A DNA stretch of 64,000 nucleotides from contig OY282494.1 in the NCBI GenBank assembly GCA_958296385.1, positions 2,145,537-2,209,536 on the forward strand. The letters are read 5' to 3'. Below are positions 27,126-36,237 of the stretch, piece by piece; position 1 is the first letter of the stretch, and each line of letters opens with the position of its first letter. A model generated the notes under the pieces. It was not told where the DNA came from. It did no database searches and saw only the letters and a list, made by a program, of their open reading frames with translations. The translations under genes were made by a program, and so were the position numbers. The DNA comes from an uncultured Dehalococcoidia bacterium (GTDB lineage: Bacteria; Chloroflexota; Dehalococcoidia; Lucifugimonadales; UBA3495).

Positions 27126-29009
27126 TTATTCAGCCGGCGCAATCACAAAGATATTGAAATCCCGGTAAGCGCTGGCTTGCTCAACTGCAACCCGCTCGCC
27201 CAGCGCTCCAAACCCCTCGATCGGGCCGATAGCATCCGTCTGCACCCGGTAGGTCGTGCCGTTCTTTTCGTAGGACACGCCGGCGCGCACGAACTTGCCG
27301 ATGTCGGCGCGCGTTGGCGCGTAGTTGAATGACCGCACGCCGGCGATGTCCGTCCAGCTGGCAGCGTCCCCAGTGACCGCATCGGGCCCATCGACCCCAT
27401 CGACGGCGCCCGTCCGGATGTCGGCCCGCTGCCAGCCCCAGGGCTTTACCGGGTCGTCATCCGCCCGGTGCAGCCGGTCGTTAACCAGATAGGCGGTGAT
27501 AATCTCCCCCACAATCCGGGCCGCGCCGTATGCTTGAACGCCGGTCTCGCCGGATACTGCCCTCCACAACGGCTTGCGGGTGTCCACCATCAAGATTCTA
27601 TCTGGAACATCGTGACGCGCGGCAATTAACTGCACCATCTCGTGGTTACACGGTTCCAGAGTGCGCCAACATTCCGCTGCTCCATAGTGATAGTTGCCCG
27701 GCTTTTCATCCTGATAGAACCGGAATACCGGGGCGGCATAGATGGTCACATAAACCACGTCCATTGCTACGGCATACTCCTCCAGAAAGGCGATCACCTC
27801 TTTGCTGTCGTGACTTGTTTCATAAGGATTGTCCTGCCCCATAGCGCTCACTCCGGCCAATGCGATTCCGCCGGCGGCAACGACGCCCAGCGCCGGAACC
27901 GCCCACGCCCGGCGCAGCAGCCCGGCCAGTCCCGCCGCCGCCCAATGGAGGGCAGCGCCGGCGGCCAGAAAGATTACCGGCCCCAGATACAGGTTTTGCC
28001 GAATATCTCCCAGCGGATAAACCGTCAGCAGGGCGGCGATGATGGCGATGCCAACGGCCAGCAGTGCCAGGATTGCAACGGCGTCAAACCGCCGCCGCCG
28101 CAGCGACACCGCCAGCATAACGGCCAACGCCGCAACCGCCGCAACCGCAACGGCCGGCGGCAAATGATAGTTCAGCAGCGCCCAGGTGCGGGCCGTCGCA
28201 AATCCCAGAACGTCGGCAACGTCAAACCCGCCTTGATAATAGAAGTACTCCCAACCGTCCCAACCCCCGCCCCGCCACTGATGCCGCAAAGTGGCCGCAT
28301 AGCTGACGGCGCACCCCGCCAGCAAGCACGCCGCCGGCCAGACCAGTGCGCTGCGCTGCTTGAACCATTTACGAATCCGGCTGCGGTACGAATCCGATTC
28401 CGATTCCGGCCCGGCCAAAGTCGGGGCGGGCAAAATCAGAGCAGCGCCTATCACGGCGATGCCGAACAGGACCAAACCGTACTGGAGCAGCGGCGCCACG
28501 AACAGCGCAACGCAGAGCAACCCTTTGCGGCCATCACGCAAATACCACAGCAGCCCCGCTATCAGCAGCGCAGCCAACAGCGCGTCAATGGAGTATTCCC
28601 GCGCATCCTGAGCGTGTTCTATTGCGGCAACCGAAACCGTCGCCAGCAGCGCCGCCAAAAACGCCGCCCACCGGCTCACCCCAAAGCGGGGCAGCAGAAA
28701 GAGCATCACGGCCACCGTCAAAACGCTGGCTATCGCCGGCAAGATGCGGATGCTGAAAGCCGATACGTCCACTTTCTGCACCGCCCACAGCGCCAGCGGG
28801 TACAGTATCGGCGATGAGTTTCCGAAACTGGTATTGGGGATTACCTCCGCAAGGGCGCCCCGCGCGTTACCGGAGGCAACCGCTTCGTCGTACCATACGG
28901 AATCCCCCGGCAAGTCGTAAAACCGCAGCCCCGCCGCCAGCGCCAGCAGGCACACAAACGCCGCCAGCGCCAGCCGTTCCCGGGACCGCCATTCTTTAAA
29001 AACGCGCAT
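27126..29009 (-). CDS. GT39-type membrane glycosyltransferase (ArnT/PMT-like)
   Basis: A 627-residue polytopic protein. The first periplasmic loop has the catalytic-type acidic pair in DLPGDSVWYDEAVASGN (the D-x-W-x-DE pattern of GT-C enzymes). About 10-12 hydrophobic segments follow up to residue 410, then a soluble C-terminal domain with DVVYVTIYAAPVFRFYQDE. GT39-like enzymes use polyprenyl-phosphate sugars as donors and work on the outer face of the cytoplasmic membrane. Acceptor unknown; the giant surface proteins are conceivable targets. The gene follows the SLC13 permease by four bases on the same strand. Confidence 0.82.
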   Translation of the reverse strand: MRVFKEWRSRERLALAAFVCLLALAAGLRFYDLPGDSVWYDEAVASGNARGALAEVIPNTSFGNSSPILYPLALWAVQKVDVSAFSIRILPAIASVLTVAVMLFLLPRFGVSRWAAFLAALLATVSVAAIEHAQDAREYSIDALLAALLIAGLLWYLRDGRKGLLCVALFVAPLLQYGLVLFGIAVIGAALILPAPTLAGPESESDSYRSRIRKWFKQRSALVWPAACLLAGCAVSYAATLRHQWRGGGWDGWEYFYYQGGFDVADVLGFATARTWALLNYHLPPAVAVAAVAALAVMLAVSLRRRRFDAVAILALLAVGIAIIAALLTVYPLGDIRQNLYLGPVIFLAAGAALHWAAAGLAGLLRRAWAVPALGVVAAGGIALAGVSAMGQDNPYETSHDSKEVIAFLEEYAVAMDVVYVTIYAAPVFRFYQDEKPGNYHYGAAECWRTLEPCNHEMVQLIAARHDVPDRILMVDTRKPLWRAVSGETGVQAYGAARIVGEIITAYLVNDRLHRADDDPVKPWGWQRADIRTGAVDGVDGPDAVTGDAASWTDIAGVRSFNYAPTRADIGKFVRAGVSYEKNGTTYRVQTDAIGPIEGFGALGERVAVEQASAYRDFNIFVIAPAE

Positions 29010-29013
29010 CGGC

Positions 29014-30444
29014 CTAGCGTACCAGCGGCTGCCCCACCAGCCCCCAGTAGGGAACTATCGCCAGCAGCAGCACCGCTATCACCAGCACGGTCATCGTCAT
29101 TCCGAACCGGAATATCTCCGGGTTTGAGATGTTGGCCCTTTGGAATACGAACACCGCCGAGGTGCCGCCGGCGCCGTAATAGACTGCCGAATCGCCCACC
29201 ACTACCGCCGCCATTCCGCACACCAGCGGGTTCAGCCCCAGCGCTGCGCCGGTGGCCATTGCGACGGGTATCACCAGCGCCAGGTAGCCGGCGATGTTCG
29301 GCACCAGTATCCGCACCGCCGCAAAGCACACGCAAAGCGCCAGCAGCGCCAGCAGCGGCTCGGACGACAGCTGCGCTACGCCGCCCACCAGCGTCTCCGA
29401 GAACCACGCCGCCGCTCCCGTAATTACCAGCGCGTGGGCCAGCGACAGCGACGTTGCGATGACAAAAAAGTTCGTCCACCCCACGTTGCGCTCAAACTGC
29501 CCCCACGTCAGGATGCCCACCCGCGGCAGCAGAATCAGGCACAGCGCAATCAGCGCCGGCACCGCCGGATGCAGCCCGTGCGCAAAGTCGGTGAACCACA
29601 GCAGCGCGGTCAGTACCACGATGGCCCCGGCCCGCATTTCGACGACGCTCATCCGGCCGGCCGGCGTCAGCGCCACTTTGGCAATGCCATCCAGCCGGAA
29701 TCCGGAGCGGTAGAACAGGAACAGCGCGGCGCCGCCGACGATGAGATTGGCGTAAAACGGCGCCGACATCAGCACGAACCACTGCGTCCACGAGAAATCG
29801 CCCAGCAGTCCGGATGCCACCACCGGCGTTATCCCCCCGGCCAGCAGCGCGGTGGAGCCCAGCCGGTTCAGGCTGCCCATCCCCATCATCACTGCCTTGT
29901 AAAGCGGGTGGCCCTGCGGCACGCCCCAGCGCGCCAGCACCTGCTCGTACACGTGCACCATAATGGCGCCCCGCGTGCTGGCCGACGGCAGCGCAAACGT
30001 GAGCAGCGCAAAGGACAGCAGCATCTGCACGTACAGCAGCCGGGGGCTGCCCGCCGCGCCGCGCATCAGAAACGTCGCCATCCGCTCGGCCAGCCCGGAG
30101 TGCTGCACCGCCAGCCCCAGCGTCAAAATGCCGATGAGAAAGTAGGCAACCGGCTGCGAGAACCCGTAAAGCGCCGTTCCGATGTCCGGCACCGCCCCAA
30201 ACAGCACCAGCAATACCACGCCGCCGATGCCGGCCACCGAGACGGGTATTGCCTCAGTAGCCCACAGAATCACCGCCAGCGTCATCACCGCTAGCGCCCG
30301 CTGCCCCGGCCCGGTCAACCCCTCCGGCGCCGGCGCCAGCAAGATGACCAGAAACACCACCCCGGCAACCAGCAGCTTGGCCCCCGCCCGGCTGAACACG
30401 GCCCGCGCCAGAGCGGATGTTGCCGGCAGATTGTCGTCAGTCAT
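29014..30444 (-). CDS. SLC13 (DASS) family permease
   Basis: A 476-residue membrane protein with about 12 hydrophobic segments. Early motifs include LWATEAIPVSVAGIGGVVLLVLFG and FSQPVAYFLIGILTLGLAVQ; re-entrant loops are suggested by ALPSASTRGAIMVH and, in the second half, VPNIAGYLALVIP. This resembles DASS transporters, which take up dicarboxylates, citrate or sulfate with sodium. The sodium/substrate SNT motif is replaced by PSAST in the first half, so substrate is uncertain. It is the first gene of a two-gene unit with the GT39-type protein. Confidence 0.85.
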   Translation of the reverse strand: MTDDNLPATSALARAVFSRAGAKLLVAGVVFLVILLAPAPEGLTGPGQRALAVMTLAVILWATEAIPVSVAGIGGVVLLVLFGAVPDIGTALYGFSQPVAYFLIGILTLGLAVQHSGLAERMATFLMRGAAGSPRLLYVQMLLSFALLTFALPSASTRGAIMVHVYEQVLARWGVPQGHPLYKAVMMGMGSLNRLGSTALLAGGITPVVASGLLGDFSWTQWFVLMSAPFYANLIVGGAALFLFYRSGFRLDGIAKVALTPAGRMSVVEMRAGAIVVLTALLWFTDFAHGLHPAVPALIALCLILLPRVGILTWGQFERNVGWTNFFVIATSLSLAHALVITGAAAWFSETLVGGVAQLSSEPLLALLALCVCFAAVRILVPNIAGYLALVIPVAMATGAALGLNPLVCGMAAVVVGDSAVYYGAGGTSAVFVFQRANISNPEIFRFGMTMTVLVIAVLLLAIVPYWGLVGQPLVR

Positions 30445-30506
30445 CTAATAGCCGGCCGCCGATGCTGCCGCCCGGTTTTGCGATCCGGTCCGGAGATCTA
30501 GATGGC

Positions 30507-31718
30507 CTATCCCCCGGCCAGTGCCGCCGCCAGGTCGGGATGCAGCGCGTCATCCCGTTTGCCGATGCCGACGTACCGCAGCCGCGCCACGTACTGCCGC
30601 ACGTAATCGCCCCGCAACTTGTGCACCGCCGCCATACCGGATTTCATCCCCGACACCGACCCGCCGGCGATAATCGCCAGAGCCTCCCAAAGCACCGCAT
30701 CCTTAAGTTCCCCGGCCATGTCCTTCTCGATTGAACCGAGAATACGCCGCAGCGAGGTAGCAAAATCGGCGCCCTGCACCGCCACCGAGTACTTGAGCAT
30801 CCCCTGACCGTAGGCCAGATGACGGGCCTTGTCTTGCAGGCAAAGGCTGAATATCTTGCGGTCAACCGGGTTGGCGGCATAATGCGCGCCGAACCGATAC
30901 AGCAGCAGCGTCAAAACGCCCCTGGCCAGATACAGCGCTACCGAGGTTTCCGGCCAGCCCGCCCGCGTTTCCAGCATCCGCCGGCTCACCATCCCCGCCG
31001 ATTCCACGCCCAGCGCGCCGCCGTTGCACAACGCCCGGTGCCGCATCACCTCGTGATGCCGCGCCGCGTCAAACTCCTCCGTCGCCAGAAACATCTTGGG
31101 TTCAATGTAAGCGTAGTTCATCCGGTGCAGCCACTGCCCGATAGTGTCGGTTTCGGCGATGGCATGATGCCCCAGCTCGGTGCACAGCTGGCACCAGGCC
31201 AGCTCAAAGTCCAGCAGCAGCGTCGGCAGCGCGTCCCATGCAATATCCTGCATCGCAATCCAGCGCCGTTGGATCGCCTCCTCGTACAGCCACGCCGCAT
31301 TCTCCGACCACAGCTCCTCCTTGCGGTTGACCGAGTAATTGTCCAGCCGGGGCAGCCCCGGCGTAGCAAAAGACCCCCGGGGCATCCGGGTCATCTCCCG
31401 GCTCTCATCGGGTATCTCCCCGTAAATGCCAATGTTAATAGCATCAACCGTAAGCCCGTGAGCAGTAACCGGCGCCCGCACCCCCCACTGCCGGGTATCC
31501 TTCATCCAGGCAAACCGCTCCGACGGCGCCGCCTTTTCTGCCGGAGATTCAGCATCCGCAGATTCAGCCGCCGGCGCCAACGCATCGCCGGCCGACACGT
31601 CCTGCTGCACCCGCTCCGCCGCCGACGAATGATAGCGGCCGGTAGGGTTGCTATCGTCAACCGGCGGCACCGGCGGATTCAGACCGTGTTCAGCGGAGGC
31701 ATCATTCTGTGCGGTCAT
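30507..31718 (-). CDS. Ferritin-like diiron-fold paralogue with missing metal ligands
   Basis: A 403-residue protein; ATG 31718 is preceded by GAGGGA, so the longer upstream frame is not needed. The N-terminal 90 residues are disordered (Ala/Pro/Glu-rich). The body aligns along its length with the 32635-33732 product: shared TPGLPRLDNYSVNRKEELW against TARGAL-like text, WCQLCTEL, RHHEVMRHRAL and LQDKARHLAYG. At three positions where the partner has Glu (in DESRH, GELMAYND, QDEARH) this protein has Ala, Ala and Lys (DAARH, GAHYAANP, QDKARH). Only one ligand-like Glu (FELAW) and the two His remain. It may be a catalytically dead subunit pairing with the intact paralogue. Confidence 0.82.
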   Translation of the reverse strand: MTAQNDASAEHGLNPPVPPVDDSNPTGRYHSSAAERVQQDVSAGDALAPAAESADAESPAEKAAPSERFAWMKDTRQWGVRAPVTAHGLTVDAINIGIYGEIPDESREMTRMPRGSFATPGLPRLDNYSVNRKEELWSENAAWLYEEAIQRRWIAMQDIAWDALPTLLLDFELAWCQLCTELGHHAIAETDTIGQWLHRMNYAYIEPKMFLATEEFDAARHHEVMRHRALCNGGALGVESAGMVSRRMLETRAGWPETSVALYLARGVLTLLLYRFGAHYAANPVDRKIFSLCLQDKARHLAYGQGMLKYSVAVQGADFATSLRRILGSIEKDMAGELKDAVLWEALAIIAGGSVSGMKSGMAAVHKLRGDYVRQYVARLRYVGIGKRDDALHPDLAAALAGG

Positions 31719-32031
31719 ATTCCCTCGCAGCCAGTGGTTTGGAGTTGACAATGCCAGCGGGACATTCAATCCCCCACTGAGACTCGTGCTGTCCATCAGG
31801 CGCACTGTCGTAGCCAGTGCAGTCAACTACTGCCCTTCCTGGCGGTTTGTCTGGCGACTGCACCCACGATTGCATCAGCGCCGCAGCACCGGGCCGCGCT
31901 GCCGCCTTCCTGGCCTTCTGGGCACGTATGTACCATTGCGGCACCGGCATCGGCTTTTCCGACGACGGAGGAGAAGTTGGACACAACGAGGGTCCGCCGG
32001 GGCCATCGGCCTTCTTAAAGGGGTTCCACAT
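31702..32031 (-). CDS. Hypothetical small proline-rich protein
   Basis: A 109-residue frame starting at ATG 32031 with GAGGA four bases upstream; another ATG lies at 32034. It overlaps the membrane-protein gene before it and the ferritin-like gene after it, each by 17 bases, as expected for translational coupling in the operon. The sequence begins MWNPFKKADGPGGP and is rich in Pro, Ala and Lys, with no recognisable domain and no signal peptide. Its placement is the main support; it could be a chance frame. Confidence 0.5.
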   Translation of the reverse strand: MWNPFKKADGPGGPSLCPTSPPSSEKPMPVPQWYIRAQKARKAAARPGAAALMQSWVQSPDKPPGRAVVDCTGYDSAPDGQHESQWGIECPAGIVNSKPLAAREYDRTE

Positions 32032-32611
32032 CATTCCTCACTGCGTAGTTGTTGACGTCGTGGTAGATAGTGCCCATCGAGCCCAATCTGGCTCTCCTTG
32101 CGGTTTGGATAAACAGTCTAATCTGTACGGCGGTGCAGTACCGGGGCACTACGAAAGTGACGTGGTCCTGGCTGGTTTCATTGGGTTCTATTTGGATGTC
32201 CAAGTCATTTTTGATGATGCGCTGCTGAATGTTCCAGGGAAATTCGGAGCTTCCCGTTTCAGACCTGATATCGCCGCTGGAAATGAAGTACTCGGTGATT
32301 TTTTCGGCTATCTCCGCATCGTCATAAATTGCCAGTCCGCGACATTCCCATTCCAAGACATCCGCTCTCGCCAGCACCCTGGAACCATTGTACAGTTTCG
32401 CCGTAACTCCAACCTGCATCTGCGTCGCGCTGCACGGCCGGCTGCTGGCCTCCAGGTTCACCGTGATGAATGGCCGGCCAAAGCGGAACAGCCTGTATTT
32501 TCTTACGCCTAGAAAGGCGGTGACGACTATGCTGATGGCTGTGATTACGTAGAAGCCGATTTGCGCCCATAACACGGCCTGTTGCAGGGGCGTTAGGTTT
32601 GGAGGCTCCAT
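32015..32611 (-). CDS. Single-pass membrane protein of unknown function
   Basis: A 198-residue protein from ATG 32611. An N-terminal transmembrane helix (residues about 14-36, VITAISIVVTAFLG) is followed by a soluble, beta-rich part containing RPFITVNLEASSRPC, LEWECRGLAIYDD and DHVTFVVPRYCTAV. No family is recognised. It lies 23 bases after the intact ferritin-like gene and overlaps the next small gene, so it belongs to a four-gene operon. One possible role is to anchor the diiron proteins at the membrane, but nothing in the sequence shows this. Confidence 0.7.
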   Translation of the reverse strand: MEPPNLTPLQQAVLWAQIGFYVITAISIVVTAFLGVRKYRLFRFGRPFITVNLEASSRPCSATQMQVGVTAKLYNGSRVLARADVLEWECRGLAIYDDAEIAEKITEYFISSGDIRSETGSSEFPWNIQQRIIKNDLDIQIEPNETSQDHVTFVVPRYCTAVQIRLFIQTARRARLGSMGTIYHDVNNYAVRNDVEPL

Positions 32612-32634
32612 TCCAGCGAATGTCCGGCCCCGAC

Positions 32635-33732
32635 TTACGCCGCCGCCTTGTACGCCTCCAGCAGCGCGGGGTTGACCCGCCCGTTTTCGATGCGGTCGTC
32701 AAAGCCGCAGGACTTCAGCCGTTGGAAGTATTCCTTGACTTGCCGCTGTCGGATAGCAGCGAGGATTTTCTGCCCTTCGTCGGCTTTGTCGGCGCCGCCG
32801 CCCAGCAGGATGGCCAGCGATTCGGCGGTTAGGTTGGCGCCCCGCGCGGCGGGGTTTTCGCCGCCGTTGCCGGTGGCCTGCCGGTCCTCCGCCTCGTCCA
32901 GGTAGGCGTGGATTTCCTCCCGGCGTTCCGGCGTGCACTCGTTCATATAGCGGGCGTGCAGCACGCCAAAGGCCACGTGCCGGGCCTCGTCCTGCGCGGC
33001 GCGGCGGTAGATGGCTTTCTCGGCGTCGTTGTACGCCATCAATTCACCCAGACGGAACAGCGTCAGCACGTTGCCCTCACCCACGATGTGCAGCCGGCTG
33101 GACATCTCGGTGAACTCGCGGGCGTTGTCGGTGCTGCCGCCGGTAACGTCGCTCACCGAGTCAATCATCCGCATCAGCCCGCCGCCGTTGGCCAGCGCAC
33201 GCTTGCGGAACACTTCCATGTGACGCGATTCGTCCATAACCTGCGTCAGCAGGAACATCCGCACCTCATGGTAGTCGGGCGACATCTGCGCTATGAACCG
33301 CCCCGGAACGTCGGCGGCGACGAACTCGACCTGCGCGAAAAACGTCGCCAGCTGGCACTGCGCCGCCTCCACGTCATCCGACAGCGGGCGCAGCGTATCC
33401 CACGGAATATCGGTAGCCGACGACCACTGGCGGGAAACCGCCTCCTGGTACAGCTTGGTCAGGTTGTAGCCCCACACTTCCTTTTTGTCGCGGAAAGTGT
33501 AGGCCGTGTACTGCGGGATGCCGGCGCGCGGCAAGGCGCCCCGCGTGCGCTGCGTAAAGTTGGTGGACTCGTCCAGCAGCCCCGCCGTATTCTCCGCCAG
33601 CGTAGGGTCGTGCGCCAACTCGTCAGCCGCGCCCGGAATCTGCTCCTTGAGCCGTTGCAGCCAGGAAAGGTCAAACCCGTCCTGAACGGCCTGTTCCATC
33701 TCAATAGTCGGGCGATCCTGCAAAGTTGCCAT
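32635..33732 (-). CDS. Ferritin-like diiron protein (R2-like superfamily), ligands intact
   Basis: A 365-residue protein; ATG 33732 is supported by CCAGGAG just upstream. The helical core carries a ferritin-like four-carboxylate, two-histidine set: Glu in SDDVEAAQCQLATFF, Glu and His in QVMDESRHMEVF, Glu in LGELMAYND, and Glu and His in AQDEARHVAFGVLH. Such proteins bind a diiron centre that activates oxygen for radical formation or hydroxylation/N-oxygenation; a ribonucleotide-reductase role is not supported because no large subunit is present. It heads the operon and is paralogous to the 30507-31718 gene. Confidence 0.85.
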   Translation of the reverse strand: MATLQDRPTIEMEQAVQDGFDLSWLQRLKEQIPGAADELAHDPTLAENTAGLLDESTNFTQRTRGALPRAGIPQYTAYTFRDKKEVWGYNLTKLYQEAVSRQWSSATDIPWDTLRPLSDDVEAAQCQLATFFAQVEFVAADVPGRFIAQMSPDYHEVRMFLLTQVMDESRHMEVFRKRALANGGGLMRMIDSVSDVTGGSTDNAREFTEMSSRLHIVGEGNVLTLFRLGELMAYNDAEKAIYRRAAQDEARHVAFGVLHARYMNECTPERREEIHAYLDEAEDRQATGNGGENPAARGANLTAESLAILLGGGADKADEGQKILAAIRQRQVKEYFQRLKSCGFDDRIENGRVNPALLEAYKAAA

Positions 33733-33925
33733 GATTACTCCTGGAGGTTGTCCGGGGTAGAAGTTGTCCGGGGCATTCGCAAAGCGACCGAAACCGCCGG
33801 CACAACCCGGCATCCGCATCGGCCATCGTTATAACAGCCGCAATGTATCCCAAAACAAACCACAGCGTCAAGCAACCCCCCGTCACCCTGATTGCGAAAC
33901 TGGCGCCACTGGCGACCGGCATCGC

Positions 33926-33954
33926 TTGACACCCGATTTAAGCGGGGCTATCTT
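33926..33954 (+). promoter_or_regulatory. Sigma70-type promoter for a structured leader
   Basis: TTGACA at 33926-33931, a 17-base spacer and TATCTT at 33949-33954. Transcription would begin near 33961, exactly at the 5' arm of the long hairpin described next. It is the best -35/-10 pair in the window. Confidence 0.7.
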
Positions 33955-33960
33955 ATCAGA

Positions 33961-34086
33961 GCGACAGATGAGAGTCCGTACTCTCTTTGGAGGTCCCGGG
34001 CAGCAGCGCAGGGGATAGGCAACTTGCCTCCTCGCGGCGCTGCCTATGGACTGAGCATCTGTCGCAAGAGCCTGACCCTTAGGGTC
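33961..34086 (+). ncRNA. Structured RNA: leader/riboswitch candidate or small RNA
   Basis: A perfect 10-bp outer stem joins GCGACAGATG (33961-33970) and CATCTGTCGC (34056-34065). Inside, AGTCC (33973-33977) can pair with GGACT (34048-34052), competing with a local AGAGT/ACTCT hairpin; further stems are GGCAGC/GCTGCC (33999-34004 with 34039-34044) and AGGC/GCCT. A separate palindrome GACCCTTAGGGTC lies at 34074-34086, just before the ribosome site of the next gene. Mutually exclusive pairings suggest a switch. The consensus of SRP RNA, TPP, cobalamin, FMN and c-di-GMP-I elements was not recognised. Confidence 0.55.
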
Positions 34087-34103
34087 GCGAGGGGGTTCCA
34101 GCG

Positions 34104-34625
34104 ATGGATGACGAACAGCCAGCAAGCGGCGAGCGCCGGGCGATAAACCGGCCGGCTACGACAAGGAGCAAGAACTCCGGCTGCATCGGCTGTCTGATTA
34201 CCGCTGGCATTATTCTAGTATTGGTCGTGTTGATCGGCGTAATCGGCAACCTTTGTGGAACGGATGACGCCGGCGATGTTCCAACAGGCCCCACGCGCGT
34301 GCCGACACCTGAGATTTCGAAAGACGAGCAATGCCTGAGGGAACCGGGTTGCGCCGCTGATAATGACGATTGGCTGTTTGATGCTGGATACGACTGTGGC
34401 CGGCAGATAGAGAACCTTGCTGCGTATGACTACGACTGGATCAATAGCCGGGTTGATCGTAGATTCGACCAGTTGATGGTTCAGTCTGACCAGAAATCCA
34501 TCTTGTACCTGGGGGACTACGTCAGGTTTCAGAATGGATTCGGCGCCTGGCAGCGAATGTCTTATTCGTGCAAGTACGACCCAATCAACCAGCGCGTGCT
34601 GGACGTAGCAGTACAGCCGTACTGA
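34104..34625 (+). CDS. Small membrane-anchored protein of unknown function
   Basis: A 173-residue protein from ATG 34104 with GAGGGGG at 34089-34095. A short cytoplasmic head is followed by a transmembrane helix (GCLITAGIILVLVVLIGVIG, about residues 30-50) and an outside domain with cysteines (DEQCLREPGC, GYDCGRQ, SYSCKYDP) that could form disulphides. The ending (YSCKYDPINQRVLDVAVQPY) resembles tails of small predicted lipoproteins, but no family is identified. It is preceded by the structured leader, so its expression may be controlled by RNA folding. Confidence 0.75.
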   Translation: MDDEQPASGERRAINRPATTRSKNSGCIGCLITAGIILVLVVLIGVIGNLCGTDDAGDVPTGPTRVPTPEISKDEQCLREPGCAADNDDWLFDAGYDCGRQIENLAAYDYDWINSRVDRRFDQLMVQSDQKSILYLGDYVRFQNGFGAWQRMSYSCKYDPINQRVLDVAVQPY

Positions 34626-35319
34626 TTAACGTCACCACCAGTTACGGAATCTACCCCTGTCAACCCAGGCACCCACACCCAATGCAATTCCGAGCGCAGC
34701 GATGAATCCCGACGACGCAGCAGCGCCCTTGCCCCCAAATACGCCGCCCCGTCAAAATCCCCCGCCAAATCTAAAAAATCAGCGACCCCAACCTCTTGCA
34801 GCCGCACATCGGTTCGTGTAAGATACATCCATCGGGCAAATCAACAACCAATCCCCGCCTCAGCCGTTCTCCACCGAGAGCGTCCCCTGAGGAACCGGGG
34901 CCATCACACTATCACAACACCGCATCAAACGTCGCCGGAGATTCCAGTCACCACGGCCACCCCCGTCAGCATCCAAACCGCAATCGGCCAGGCCGACCCA
35001 TCGACGCATCCACAGCGCGGGCGGTACTCCGCAGGGTATCGAGCTTCAGCCCGCGTGCTGCTCCCCCAAAGGGCAGGACACGTAAAATGAAGGTCCGTAA
35101 TAGTTGCGTAAAAACCTTCCGGCCGTAAGGGCTGACACCGACTCGAATCTCCGGCGATAACCACCAAATCCAACCAACACCAAATCAAACCGAACCCACC
35201 GCCCGATAGCCAATCGCCCGATTACCACACCCGCCCGATACCAGCCAACCGCAAAACCCACTCCCACAGGATGACCTATCATGACTTGACCAAACCACCT
35301 GAAACCGAACGCGGCCTGT
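34626..35319. other. Gene-free stretch with degenerate repeat
   Basis: No credible gene is seen in about 690 bases. Short frames here have no ribosome site or recognisable domain. At 34686-34722 lies a diverged half copy of the inverted-repeat element found intact at 51191-51294. From about 34900 to 35280 the plus strand is unusually rich in A and C. A 17-base match (35284-35300, minus) recurs at 54051-54067. Confidence 0.6.
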
Positions 35320-36234
35320 TCAGATGATGCCGCCTACTACCACCAGCATCACGCCGCCCACTGCCATCAGCGTGCCGATTACCAGCTCTTTGGGCACCGT
35401 TTCGCCGCCGCGCAGGAACAGCCGGGCCAGCAGCAGGGTTACCAGCGGGAAGCACGACACTATCGGCGTTACCACCAGTATGTTGGAACCCTCTCTGGTG
35501 ATGGCAAAGTACAGGCTCATCACGGCGCAGGCCGCCGCCAGGCCGGACAGGAACATGAACAGTCCCGACTTGCCGGAGCGCGCCACGCCGGCCACCGCCG
35601 GCGGGCCGTACCAGGGCGCCAGCACCAGCATCGCCAGGAACATACTGCCCGCCGCCATTACCAGCGGCGAGCCGAACAGATTGCTCAGCACCCGCCCGCT
35701 CAGCGTGGCCACTCCGTAGCACGCCGCCGAACTCAACGCCAGGCCGTAGCCCAGCACCGAACGCCAGTCCCGCCCCCAGCTCCGCCGCAGAAAGTTGCCG
35801 CTCGTCAACGCCAGCCCCAGCACGACCACCACCGTTCCGACGCCAATCATTACCGTCATCTGCTCGTCAAAACCCGGCACGCCAAATCTGGTGAACGCGA
35901 TGGCGAACAGCGCGGCGAACAGCGCGGCGCCGCCGACGATGGGCGTTACCCGCGCCGCGCCAATCAGGCTGATGGCGATGTACTGCTGCGTGCGCCCGCC
36001 CATGTAGGTCACGATGCCGTTGCCCAGCAGCCACGCCAGCGCGACGACCGGCAAAGCGATGATTTCGTCAAAGTTGAACGCCAGCGCCAGCGTCCCCGCC
36101 AGCAGCGTGGACGACACCAGCGAGATGAGCGTCCCCGGCATTGGCGACAGCCCCTGCATCCCCACGCGGGCAAAAATGGCGGCGCTGCCAAACCCCAGCG
36201 CCGCAATGCACGCCAACCCGATGGACAGCAGCAT
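35320..36234 (-). CDS. EamA-family (DMT) transporter
   Basis: A 304-residue membrane protein with about ten hydrophobic segments in two repeats, the drug/metabolite transporter pattern. The first repeat begins MLLSIGLACIAALGFGSAAIF; an EamA-like ending occurs in the second half, PIVSCFPLVTLLLARLFL followed by LVIGTLMAVGGVMLVVVG. It would export or import small metabolites through the cytoplasmic membrane; cargo unknown. The gene starts three bases after the purQ stop, completing a YqeY-PurQ-EamA operon. Confidence 0.88.
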   Translation of the reverse strand: MLLSIGLACIAALGFGSAAIFARVGMQGLSPMPGTLISLVSSTLLAGTLALAFNFDEIIALPVVALAWLLGNGIVTYMGGRTQQYIAISLIGAARVTPIVGGAALFAALFAIAFTRFGVPGFDEQMTVMIGVGTVVVVLGLALTSGNFLRRSWGRDWRSVLGYGLALSSAACYGVATLSGRVLSNLFGSPLVMAAGSMFLAMLVLAPWYGPPAVAGVARSGKSGLFMFLSGLAAACAVMSLYFAITREGSNILVVTPIVSCFPLVTLLLARLFLRGGETVPKELVIGTLMAVGGVMLVVVGGII

Positions 36235-36237
36235 TAT

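Noticed and set aside
33961-34065. SRP (4.5S) RNA
   Set aside because: The closing hairpin fits by size, but the conserved GGUCCGGAAGGAAGCAGC apex is absent.
34562-35282. Several 70-110-residue frames in the gene-free stretch
   Set aside because: No ribosome sites, no domains, and one reads through the degenerate inverted repeat.
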